NCBI GenBank assembly: GCA_029783825.1
Contig: JAREIK010000345.1
Coordinates: forward strand, 554,176-618,175
Source of the DNA: Sapria himalayana
Taxonomy: Eukaryota > Streptophyta > Magnoliopsida > Malpighiales > Rafflesiaceae
Direction of reading: 5' to 3'
DNA length: 64,000 nucleotides
Shown: positions 38,652 to 49,206 of the stretch, one piece after another
How the letters are laid out: each line of letters begins with the position of its first letter
How positions within the stretch are numbered: the stretch's first letter is position 1
Translations under genes and position numbers: made by a program
Notes under the pieces: generated by a model
Told to the model about the DNA's origin: nothing
The model's database searches: none
The model's input: the letters and a program-made list of their open reading frames with translations, nothing else

Positions 38652-39850
38652 GCTACGATGATATTTATGCATTTATTGTTGCGTTGAAATTGCGACAAAC
38701 GGTGAAAATTGCAATATATGATGGGAAACATGTTCTCTTCCAGCTCAAGGAGGAAGATGATTTTCTGAGATTATGGATGCGAGGGCAATGGTGTGTTGCT
38801 GGTTACCCTATGCGTATGCTGAAGTGGTCGCCTAACTTCTCTACAGCCAAGGAACCTACACAAGCCCTGGTATGGTTCTCTTTACCTAAGCTTCCGATAC
38901 ATTTTTTAAGTAAGCATTTTCTTCACTCCATAGCTCAATGCTTGGGCAAGCCGTGGCTGATTGATGAAGCCATAGCCTACATGACGAGGCCGAGTGTGGC
39001 CAGAATCCTTATCGAGGTAAACTGCAAGGTCTCTCCTCCGGACAGAATATGGGTAGGCAGGGACCTCGCGCATGGCTTTTGGCAGAAGGTAATTCCTGAA
39101 TCCTTCCCTAAATACTGTCAGAACTGCGGCAAAATGGGCCACGCAATGGAGCACTGTATGCTGTCCAAGATAAAGAAGATGGCGAAAAGAGAATGGGTAA
39201 TAAAAAGACAGGCCAAGGGTGGGGCAGAACCGCAGAAGGAGGGATAGAGGGAGGAGAGGAGATAGAGGGGGGAGGGAATGAGATAGAAAAGGGAGGGGAA
39301 ACCAGTGGAAGTTAGGGAGGAAGGAGAGATTGCAAGGGAGGTAAGAATGGGAGAAGGGAGTATTGAGGAAGGAGAACCAGGAACATATAAGAGGGAGGAA
39401 ATAATGAAGTGGCTTGAGAAAATACCAAAAGTAGGAGGATACTTAGGATGGAGGAAAGAAGTAGCTCTTAAAGGGAGTAAGGGATCATCACTAAAAATCA
39501 TAGAACAACATAACTAGGATGAGGATGATCTTTTGTCTGAAAAGGAGTTCGAAACAAAAAGCTGGCCATTAGCCAACAATATCAATGAAGATCATAAGCT
39601 GGACCACCATGCACCACTTGATGATTTGGGGCTGAAAAAATAGCTTTATAGGTATGCACCGAATAGCAAGGAGAAAGCATTGGAGGAAATAAGGAAATTA
39701 GAAATAAGTTTAGAAAAATTATATATTACTAAGAAGCCAGTACAAGCCCCTCCGAGCTCAAGCAAATCGTCGAGAAACAGGAAAAAAAATTTAAATATGA
39801 AATATGAATCTAAATGTATTACTAGAGCTCAAACAAATATACTTAGATGA
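38652..39850 (+). pseudogene. LINE ORF1 (DUF4283-type, zinc knuckle)
   Basis: ORF1 proteins of plant L1 elements bind element RNA. The frame opens inside the filler (ATG at 38,642), so the true N-terminus is lost. Residues 20-140 resemble the DUF4283 domain (WMRGQWCVAGYPMRMLKW, then VWFSLPKLPIHFLSKHF and GKPWLIDEA). A CX2CX4HX4C zinc knuckle, CQNCGKMGHAMEHC, is at 39,118-39,159. The frame continues through a Glu/Arg/Gly-rich segment but is cut by in-frame TAG at 39,245, 39,263, 39,284, 39,515 and 39,641. The natural stop TGA at 39,848 overlaps the ORF2 start as ATGA. Confidence 0.88.
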
Positions 39851-40910
39851 CTTATTTATTTTGGAATATAAGGGGAGTAGCGAACACTCCTATGCTAAAT
39901 AGAATTAGAAACCTAATAAAAATTCATAAAATAAAAATTATTGCTTTAGCCGAACTAATGGTAGATAAAAATCAAATTGAGAAGTACAAGGCAAAGATAG
40001 GTCTCCAAAAGGCATTCTCGACTAATAATAGTAAGTTATGGGTCATGTGGGAAAATAGTATGGACCTTGAAATCATAGCAGAAAATGACCAAATAGCTAG
40101 TTTTAAAATAGGCAAACAATCGGATATAATCTTCTCAATAGTCTACGCTAGTAATTTGAAGGAAGAAAGGAAAATACTCTTGTAGGAGATGGATAAAATT
40201 GCAGTTAAGAACTCCCCGTGGATAATAGGAGGGGACTTTAATGTAATTAGAAATACCTCTGAGAAAAGGGGAGGTAGGTCACCTGACCCGGTGGCAATAT
40301 CTCAATTCAATGAGGCTATTGCAACGGCAAGATTAATGGAGATAGAATATCTAGGATCAAATTATACATGGTGTAATAACTGGAAGAAAAGGGGAGTAAT
40401 CTGGTCTAGGCTGGATCGGGTATTAGTTAACACGCATTGGCTGGAAAAAATAGGTGAAACTAAAGTCCAGCATTTAAACAGAACCTGTTCAGATCACAGT
40501 CTATTACTGGTGACACTTCAAAAAAGGAGGAGTACATAGTTAGGTTTCGTTTTTCAAAATATGTGGGGTAAGCATAAGGATTTTGAGGCTGTAGTAGAAA
40601 ATACATGGGGAAACCCGTTCTCAGGTAACCCCACGCAGATATTTGGGCATAAACTCTGAAAATTAATTCAGGCTCTTAGCAAGTGGAATAAAGAGATCTT
40701 TGGTAATATATTTAAAAAAATTCTGGAAGCTGAACAGAAAGTCTCAGATCTAGAAAGGGATTATGAAAATAGTCAAGACATTATAACTAGTATAGAACTT
40801 AACAAAGCAAAGGCTGAACTAAAACTTAAAATGCATATGGAGGAAGTATTTTGGAAGCAAAAAGCGAAAATAAAATGGTTAAAAGATGGAGATAAGAATA
40901 CAAAATTCTT
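39847..40910 (+). pseudogene. LINE ORF2, endonuclease segment
   Basis: The apurinic-type endonuclease nicks target DNA to prime reverse transcription. The segment starts MTYLFWNIRGVANTPM (catalytic N in WNIRG). It then has ALAELMVDKNQIEKYK (catalytic E), GGDFNVI (40,210-40,240) and the terminal SDHSLLLV (about 40,490). A linker leads on to WLKDGDKNTKF. Stops at 40,183 (TAG), 40,537 (TAG) and 40,657 (TGA), and a one-base loss at 40,909-40,911, disrupt it. All stops stand where Trp is plausible. Confidence 0.92.
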
Positions 40911-43325
40911 AATGCAATGGCAAAAGTTAAATATCAGAAACTCGGCATAAAAGGTATAAAAAAAGCTAATGGTGATTGGATAGAAAAAGATGAAGACATA
41001 ATAAATGAATTAGAAAGTTTCTTTAAAAGCCATCTATGCATTCCAAGTATAGACATAAATTAGACATTAATGGGGGGGATTAATAGAAGGGGTACAGAGG
41101 AAGATAATGATATGTTATCAGAATTACCCATGATAGAGGAAGTGAAGGATGCAATATTTAATGCCAACAAAAATAGTTCGGCTGGCCCAGATGGCTGGAA
41201 TAATGAATTCTTTCAGAAAAGCTGGAATATAATACATAATGAAGTTACTGCAGCTATAACCTGGGTATTCGCGAGTGCGGAAATCCCAAAATCCTGGGCA
41301 AAATCATATATAGTATTGATACCAATAAAAGATAACCCGCAAAAAGGAGATGACTTCAGGCTAATTAGCCTTTGTAACTCTATATATAAGATTTTCGCTA
41401 AAATATTACAGAATAGATTAAGCAAGATTCTCCCTAAAATTATCTCGCAGGAACAAGCATGCTTTATTAAAGATAGACAGATGTTGGAAAATATAAATCT
41501 AGCATCAGAAATGATAAAAGAAATAAGTTCTAAGATTAGAGGGCACAATGTAATAATGAAACTGGACTTGTCCAAGGCATTTGATAGAGTTGAATGGAAC
41601 ACTCTATGTTATCTAATGAGGAAAATGAGATTTTCAGAATTCTGGATAGATTTGATATACAGATGTATATCTAGTCCTTGGGTTAAAATGCTCATAAATG
41701 GTCATACAGGCGAAGAATTCAAGCCATCTAGAGGCCTAAGGCAAGGAGACCCATTATCACCTGCTTTGTTTAATATATACTTAGAAATGTTTATTACAAA
41801 CCTAAAAGAGCAAGTCAGAAATGGCAGTATATTACCTTATAAGCAGCCTAGAAATACTCCATTGGTATGCTGCTTGGCTTACGCAGATGATGTAATTATA
41901 TTTACAAATGCCAGCAGTAGATCAATGAATAAGATAATGGTGCTGTTGCATGCTTTAGAAGAAGAAACAAGCCAAATGATCAATAAGAATAAATGTCAAT
42001 TCATGGTAGTAGCAAGAACACCAACAGATCTAGCGCAAAGGATTAAAAAAGTCACAGGCTTCACACAATGCAAAGGAGCTTTAATATACTTGGGATGCCC
42101 AATCTATGAAGGGAGAATGAAGGAAGACTTCTTGTCTTTCTTACTGAATAAGTTTAGAAAAAAAATTGATGGGTGGAAGGAGAATCTTTTAAATATGGCA
42201 GGAAGAATTACGTTGATAACTCATGTGCTACAAGGTTCATTAGCACATGTTTTAATGACAACACAGCCTCCAAAGAGCATTATAAATAAGTTGGAAAGAA
42301 AAATTGCAAATTTTCTATGGGGGAAAAAAGAAGGGAAAAATAAGCTTCACAGGAAAAAATGGAAGAATTTATGTTACACTAAAGAGGAGGCATGTTTAGG
42401 CTTTACAAACCTAAACAACATAGCTAAAGCCTGGGCATGCAAAAATTGGTGGATGTTAAAACAAAATGGAAGTATTTGGGAATCATATGTAAAAGCTAAA
42501 TATAAGATAGGAAATAGAACACTAAAAGATTCTAAAAAAGCTTCTAAAAATTGGATATTGATGCGGAAACAACATAATATAGTAGAAAAACACATAATTT
42601 CAACAAAAAGCAGGTGGAGATGGATACTGAATCCGCAGGGGAAATTCACCTTAAAAAGTGCCAAAGAACTAATCAGGAATAAAAAGCCTTCACAATTTAA
42701 AGAAATCTGGATAAAAGATCTGCCACAGAAATTGAATGTGTTTATGTGGAAAATAGTTTTAAATAGTATTCCAGTAGATGGAAATATTCAGAAAAAAGGC
42801 ATAAAGTTAGCATCTAGATGTGAATGCTGCCTTCAAGAAAGAGAGAGCATGGATCATCTTTTCTCTTCAGGAAAAATAGCAGCTAATTTATGGCGATTAT
42901 TAGAATCTGAAGCAGAAATTAAAAATAATAAAACGTCTCTGAAAAAGAGATTGGAATCTTGGTCGAAAAAGGAATCAAAGAATAAAATTTTAAAATTGTT
43001 AAGGAATTACATTCCGCATATAACACTTTGGTGCATATGGAAAGCTAGGAACAAAAGTAGATTTGAGAATGTGGTAATGGAGGTTAAAGATATATTGGAT
43101 GAAATTAAAAGAGAAATTGCTTTTATTACTGCTTGCAATCCAATAAAAGCGAGAAGCATGAGAATGGATGAGGATAGAAAGAGGGCATGGAACCTAACAA
43201 CAGTAACAAGGAAGATGCCAGTAGTCAAAAGAGTTAACTGGAAAAAACCCTTCCATGGAAGCCTAGTGCTCAATACAGACGGCAGCTTCAAAAGAGAGAT
43301 GGGCATGGCAGGGGGGGAGGATCTA
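40911..43325 (+). pseudogene. LINE ORF2, reverse transcriptase segment
   Basis: After the frameshift the frame is open from 41,064 to 43,328 apart from TAG at 41,061. Motifs in order: SSAGPDGWNNEFFQ, FRLISLCNSIYKIFAKIL, QACFIKDRQMLENI, KLDLSKAFDRVEW, RGLRQGDPLSPALF and LAYADDVIIF, with the catalytic YADD at 41,880-41,891. A connector follows, then the zf-RVT-like segment (LPQKLNVFMWKIVLNSIP, CECCLQE, HLFSSGKIAANLW). The last Cys of that zinc site is replaced by Gly, so the finger is probably lost. This is the best preserved part of the element. Confidence 0.96.
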
Positions 43326-43780
43326 TAAGAAATGAGGAGGGCAAAGTGCTAAAAGCTTTCACATCAAGGAGCACTGCCTCCTCGGCATTACATGCAGAGA
43401 TTATAGCCCTGCATAAGGGCTTACAAATTTGCAAAGATAATAACTACCATAAAATCCAGGTTCAAGTTGACTCGAAAATACTGGTTCGGCTAGTACAAAA
43501 CAAGTTACAATTATGGCAGTTTGAAGAAGAAATTGATGACATCAGAAACATTTTAGGAGAATTAAAAGGAGAGATAGAACACATTTATAGAAAGGCTAAT
43601 GCGTTGGCCGATAAATTAGCAGAGGATGGAATGAAAATAGGAGTACAAGAATTTAAGGGAGATGGAATTCCTGGAAAGTTTATAGGTTTAATAGATTTAG
43701 ATAGGATTGAATTTCCATATGTTAGAATACAAAAATCTTTATTAAAGTTGTCCTCAGAGAATACTTCATTGCACCGTTGA
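43240..43780 (+). pseudogene. LINE ORF2, RNase H segment
   Basis: LVLNTDGSFK (43,263-43,292; catalytic D) begins a plant-LINE RNase H. A frame change at the G7 run 43,311-43,317 moves the rest to another frame, where SALHAEIIALHKGLQIC (catalytic E), VQVDSKILVRLV (catalytic D) and YRKANALADKLAEDG complete the domain to the TGA at 43,778. The four acidic/basic landmarks remain visible. Confidence 0.92.
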
Positions 43781-44810
43781 TTATTCAGCAGCTTCACAAC
43801 TCTAGGAGAAGAATAAATGACATATAAAAAGCCTCCCAGTGAGGGGAGACTAAAAACAGCAGAGGTATGTATGTAGTTAAAATATTATTTTGTCGTATGC
43901 TTGCTTATTTTCAGGTGAAATTAGTAAAGGGATAATATAATTTTAAGAAAGTGAGAATCCGGTTGATTCTATAGAGAAGAATGTTCACCTCGGTCCGGTG
44001 GGTATTTAAAAGGTAGTATGTTTAATTTTATATAGCTGGCTGTAGTTTCTGTGCAGCTTTAGCAGAATAAAAAGCTTCCAATATGCGCCTTAAGTGGAAA
44101 GAAAGTAGATGGTAGAGCTATACTTGCTCAATTATTTCGGTAAATTGTCATGATGAATGTGTCTGTTTAAGTGTGGTAATGCATCTTTATAATCAGTTGT
44201 GTGGTAATGCATTAAATCTGTAAGAGCCTTGTATGGTAAGGCGTCGTTCTGTGTGTCAATGGGTGCGTCTGTTTTATGTAATAAGTCTGTATAAGGGAGT
44301 CTGTTGGGTGCGTCTGTTACACCTCTGCAAGTGTCTGTAACGAGTTTGTATGTATTACAGGATTAGATGGTAAGGAGTAGGTAAGTTCAGGTCGAGAGAA
44401 GTTCATCGAATTGGGAAAGTTTATCTGTTCAAGCGGATGAATTGTAACTCGAAGAAGTTCTTTAAATTGGTAAGCTCGAAGAGCAAACAAAAGCACGCCG
44501 ACAGTGGAAAAGCTCGAGTTATGGAGAAGTTTATTGAATTGGTAAGCGGGATGTACAAATGGTTCACGGAAGGTAGAGAACTTCCTCGCAAAAGCTGGTA
44601 AATCACTCATGGATAGAAGTTTCAGCAGACATAGGTCTTAAACTCCAAAAGCGTGAAGGGCCATTTTCTTGTTTAGTATTATTTTAAGTTTACTTATAGA
44701 TAAGGTATTTAAATGGGTGTAAATGGTTAAGGGTAGATGTAGCTTGTAAAAAGGGTATTCCTCCGCCAAAAGAGAGGGCTAGTTTAATAATAAAAATAAC
44801 CTTTAAAAAA
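43781..44810 (+). other. LINE 3' untranslated region and tail
   Basis: This 1.03 kb has no coding potential and includes short repeats: GGGTGCGTCTGTT occurs twice near 44,261 and 44,305, and TGTGGTAATGCAT twice near 44,172 and 44,200. It ends in a short A-rich tail next to the right target duplication. Confidence 0.8.
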
Positions 44811-45403
44811 GCACTTGTGAATGACCCTCGAGCAAGGATCATTTGTCATTTTTGTTGTAAGTACCAAGGGGATAATTATGAAGAGACTATATTGGTTAGG
44901 GCCCAATAGTTGATAATTGTCTTGTATGGAAATAGGACACAAGGGTATTTCGACATAAGTCATATTTTAATTCTATAACCAAACATAATAATATCCAAAC
45001 TATTTATATATACCATCATGCAAAATATATTGTACCAAATTTAGAATATAAGAATCTTATCTAAAACTTAATAATACCCAATAGTTGATAATTGTCTTGT
45101 ATGGAAATAGGACACAAGGGTATTTCGACATAAGTCATATTTTAATTCTATAACCAAACATAATAATATCCAAACTATTTATATATACCATCATGCAAAA
45201 TATATTGTACCAAATTTAGAATATAAGAATCTTATCTAAAACTTAGTATTTTCCTTTTAACTTGAGTAACATTTGACTAATTGTTGGTTGATTAAAATTT
45301 CTACACAATTCTTGAGGGATTGATATCTAGATGAAAAGTTTAAATTAGTACTTCTATGGTCTATATATTTTCACTATTAGTTAGATAAAATACATTTGCC
45401 CAA
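44811..45403 (+). repeat. Athila-like LTR B, part 2
   Basis: Resumes LTR B after the LINE, beginning with the right copy of GCACTTGTGAATG (44,811-44,823). It contains a recent internal 169-bp duplication. Similarity to LTR A stops near TTTGCCCAA. No primer site follows. Confidence 0.8.
44902..45245 (+). repeat. Perfect 169-bp tandem duplication in LTR B
   Basis: 44,902-45,070 and 45,077-45,245 appear identical, separated by ATAATA. LTR A has only one copy (36,000-36,160 region), so the duplication arose after the two LTRs separated. Confidence 0.9.
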
Positions 45404-46300
45404 TGAGATTTTAGGTCTTTGCCTAATCCTAATAACTAGACATCATAGCAAAGTGCAATAGGTAGCCATAAATCAATTACTTTGAACCCCTCTAATTATA
45501 CGTGCTTCTCGAGAGTTATCAAGCTTCAATCAATTATCATGTTTGATTCCCTTGAAGTGGTACTCTAGGATATACAAAGAAAAGAGATACCCTTAATTAA
45601 TTAGTGGTTATTTAAGTTAGTTAGAAGCTTTGACTTACATTGGTTATGTGAGATTGATCCCAATGCTATAGCTTTGTCTTAGCTCTTTCTATATGAATAA
45701 ATAGTATTAAACTTCCAAAATCAAAGTTTATTTAATGAATGGGTGAACATAGAATCTTCTTTTAGGAATGCAACTTACTAGGGCTTTGATTGACTAACAC
45801 ACCTCCATGTTCTCCATTCCTTTAAGTATTTCTCATTTCTAATTTTCTTCACTTGTACTCAAATCAAACATACTTTATAGAATATGATTGGAGAATCTCT
45901 TTTACATTGATTAGGAGATTGGGTTCCTTACTAAAATTAAAAGAAAAGAAAACCTAAGGTTTGTGCAATGTTTGTTCAAGTAATGTTTCCTTCATTTTGT
46001 TATTCTCTTTCAAGTACTAAAGTTCAATCAAAGCATAAGTTACATTATTTGTCTAGTTTTTTTTAGATCTCCCCCTACTTTTGATAAAATGTAGTCACCT
46101 CTATCTTTTAGGCAATTCTTAAAGTTATATAAGATTATGAAAACCAAGATACATGAAATGATAAGGAACACACCAGCATGGCCTCCCCTAAGTAATAGGA
46201 GTTGCACACAAGTATTGATCTGATATCTCTACATAGTCAAAAAAACTATATCCATCATTGTGGCTCTAGTAATGATAGAATCATTTGATCTCATTCATAG
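45404..46300. other. Unassigned sequence between LTR B and LTR E
   Basis: About 0.9 kb with no recognised domain or repeat. It could be target DNA into which the flanking elements inserted. Confidence 0.4.
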
Positions 46301-48470
46301 AAATGAAATTAATCCATAATAAGCTAAATCATGAAGTGGAACGTATTTATAAATGATTTCTCTATAATGTGGATCTCTCACTTACTATGGGATGGGATGT
46401 CTTAAGAAAAAAACTTTTTATCATATTGGTTTTTTTAAAAAAATAGATTTCCTCTCTGCAGATATATCCTTCTTGTGTTGTAATTACTTCTCAACTATGT
46501 TAGAGCTTATGGCTTCTATGCATATAAGTATTCTACACTAAATGTATCGGGTTTTTATGAATGTTTTTGGCTAATGTCAAGTGGTATTGGTATGAAAATT
46601 GGGCAATAAAAGATATGAATTTCATGGAAATAAAATTTTGGTGAGTTTTGATGAAAAGTAATAAAATCAAATGTAAATTGAGTACAAAAGATACTTAGTG
46701 AAATGCAGAATTGAAGTGCAGAAAAGTACCATGAAGTTGCTACATTTTCAATGCAACATCATCATTAATGTTGGCACTTACTTTTGAAGTAGCAATGACA
46801 AGACTTTCTTGACCATAAATCAAGATATTGGTCATGATATTCATCTATGTCATGACTCTATTATATAATCACACCAATATTCTACATTACAACAGCATCT
46901 TCATGGTCACGATAACATTTATAATTCATGATTGTATTTGCTCTAAAATACATTTTCAATTGTGCCATTATTTTCTTGTAGTAATATCTAAAGCATTGAA
47001 GCTCACCAATGACATTGAAACAAGTTGTGACAAAGCTTAATTGATAGTATAAAGTCATGACATATTTTTCAAAGTCATGACATTATTATAATATACATGA
47101 TATTATAAATTTTCAAGTTGAGAAGCTATTATTTGATAATGATATTATTTTTATGTTGTGACATTATATTCAAGGATGTGACTAATTTTAGACAACATCA
47201 TTTCTGCATCATGAATTGGAAATAATTAAACATGCTACATTGATAATTAAAGATCTTTGCAATAAAATAGGACTTGTTGATATAAAAGCAGACTTAGCAA
47301 AATGATCAAAAGATCAAAAGATCATTGAGGGAGAAAAAGAAAACAAAAAAGAGGAGACTTGATAAATGTCACCCTAGTAGGAAAAATAAGCACATAGGTT
47401 TAACTTGAAATAGATTGGATTAGGAACCAGTACTGAATTATATATTCTAAATATTTACTACCTCGGGGATACTTGATTTGATGAGATAATTTCCAAATTA
47501 CATTGCTCAAATTCTTTTCCAATATTAGGCTAATTTAGAAATCTAGTGTTGGTTTATGTAATCATGTATGATGAATATAATTTGTAATGAATGATTTTTG
47601 ATGTTGTAATATATTGAATATTGATGGATATGAGAGTATCTTAAAATGACTTACATATAATTTTATTAGCTCATAGAGGGGTTGTGTTGGCTATGGAAAA
47701 TGGTGAAAAGTAAGCCACCAAAAACATGCAAGAGGACTTATGTGTCTATAAAAAGTGATAACTCACTGACCACTTTCCACTTATGATGGCCTCCATGGGT
47801 GAAATTGTTAGGTTGGAATAAATTAATTGGTGCGAGTATGATACAAACAAAGATGAAAGCACAAATCCCATTACCATACCATTCTTGTGTTCTCTAGAAG
47901 TATTGGATAGAGAATATAGATATGCATAGTCAAGAAAACTATCAAAGAGAGTTGATGAATTACCTAAAATGAGTATGAACCTTAGGGTTTTTTATTGTTA
48001 TGTGATTTTGAAGCATTGGCAGACAATTATAAGTTTACTAAAGCATGACCACAAGTGAATCATCCATCGTAGTGAAAACTCGTCATTGATTACTTTTGAA
48101 GGTTAATGAGGTGATTGTAGATCCCTTATCTTCTAACCATTTGTCCAAAAAACTTGTATTGCATTACCATAACACCCATAAAGAGAACATCATCATATAT
48201 GAGAAACTAAACTAACTCTAGACTCTAAGTATCCTTTTGAGACCAAGCCTTATCTTATCAACACAAGGAGTTTAGTTATTTCACTAAAATTGAATTAAAA
48301 GCTAATACTAATCCTTGTGGAATTAATATCTTGAAATATATTTATTTTATTAGTTATATAACCCATATGCTAGTAGAATATAATTAGCAATGCATAGAAC
48401 ATACCTAACAAGCTTTTTTTACTATTGTCGAGAAATAATAATTTTTAACATCATCAGCAATGTGACAACA
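46300..48470 (+). repeat. Athila-like LTR E (5' LTR)
   Basis: Its 3' end is firm: TGTGACAACA at 48,461-48,470, followed by a primer-site-like sequence. It shares with LTR A the CATGAC-rich middle (46,849, 47,053 and 47,082 have GTCATGAC) and the downstream AGAGTTGATGAATTACCTAAAA stretch (47,950; compare 35,893). The start is approximate, set from the length of related LTRs. Confidence 0.65.
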
Positions 48471-48498
48471 AAATTTTGGCAATGTTGTTGAGAATTGA
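48471..48498 (+). other. Decayed primer-binding site of element E
   Basis: AAATTTTGGCAATGTTGTTG matches the layout of the plant gypsy TTTTGGCGCCGTTGCCGGGG sequence that follows Athila-like 5' LTRs, after C-to-T type decay. Confidence 0.6.
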
Positions 48499-48689
48499 TT
48501 TTATTTTGAATGGGTAACTTCGTTGGAAATTGAGTGGTTCTTATTTTTAGTTGATTAGGTAGTTATTTTGTTTGTGTTTGTTTTATTTTTTGTTTTTTTT
48601 GTAGCCAGAAAATATAGACTGAACCAATAACTATAGACTAAGAAATAGATAAAACTATAAGACATTTATATAGATAGAGAGTTGAAAGA

Positions 48690-49206
48690 GCTACTATGGA
48701 GGTACCTAATAAGATTTTCATTAGCTTATTCCAAATTGAACCCTAAAATATTATTGGAGGTCAACATTGATAGATAGCTACTATGTGATCAAGATGTTAG
48801 CAATTCAAGTAAACTACTTTGAATTGAACCCAAGTATCATAATCATGGCAGACCAATATCTGTATGGACAATATATTTCAAAGGATCCAAACAACCATAT
48901 TGTAATATTTTTGGAATTGTATGACATGCTAAAAATGAATGGAGTTAGCTTGGGTACAATGAAATTGTGATTATTTTTATTTTCTTTAAAGGACAAAGCA
49001 AGGAGCTAGTTTTTATACTTATCATGAGGATCAATTCATAGTTGTGATGAGCTAGTTTAACCAATTTTAAGCAAGTTCTTCCCACCTCAAATCACATCAC
49101 AACTGAGATGGAGATTAATTAATTCAGACAAGAAGAGTAGAAGACTTTATATGATGTTTGGGATATATGTAAAAATCTATAAAGAAGGTTCTTTTTGTTG
49201 TGATTT
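48690..49206 (+). pseudogene. Athila-like gag, left part of element E
   Basis: The translation has NYFELNPSIIIM, KDPNNHIVIFLELYDMLKMNGVS and LFLFSLKDKAR (48,810-49,000). Sequence matching LPPGSITTWDEL, KFFPPQ and TLYDVWDICKNL (ending at 49,200) follows. This is the standard Athila-like gag order (FELKP, EDPxxHLxxFLEVCDTLKxNGVS, FPFSLRDKA, FLxKFFP, LYEAWERYK). It is cut at 49,206 by the nested element and continues at 58,110. Confidence 0.92.

Larger units (their letters stand above)
38525..44810 (+). mobile_element. L1-type plant LINE insertion, 5'-truncated
   Basis: A non-LTR retrotransposon flanked by the 13-bp direct repeat GCACTTGTGAATG (38,512-38,524 and 44,811-44,823). It consists of about 127 bp of filler, ORF1 missing its 5' end, ORF2 with endonuclease, reverse transcriptase and RNase H, a 1.03-kb 3' untranslated region and a short A-rich tail (CTTTAAAAAA). 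It lies inside LTR B, so it is younger than that LTR. Base composition is less AT-rich than the surroundings. Stops and two frameshifts make it inactive. Confidence 0.95.

Noticed and set aside
39118..39501. Minus-strand 127-codon frame across LINE ORF1
   Set aside because: It is antisense to the Glu/Arg-rich part of ORF1; the plus strand carries the family motifs.
39245..41063. TAG read as a sense codon (altered genetic code) because all but one premature stop are TAG
   Set aside because: The element also has frameshifts, and the neighbouring elements carry TAA and TGA stops as well. Mutation of TGG explains the pattern.
41213..41602. Minus-strand 129-codon frame across LINE reverse transcriptase
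   Set aside because: It is a shadow of the conserved reverse transcriptase frame on the plus strand.
44317..44610. Minus-strand frames of 97 and 61 codons in the LINE 3' untranslated region
   Set aside because: They overlap each other in different frames, lack motifs and lie in a non-coding part of the element.
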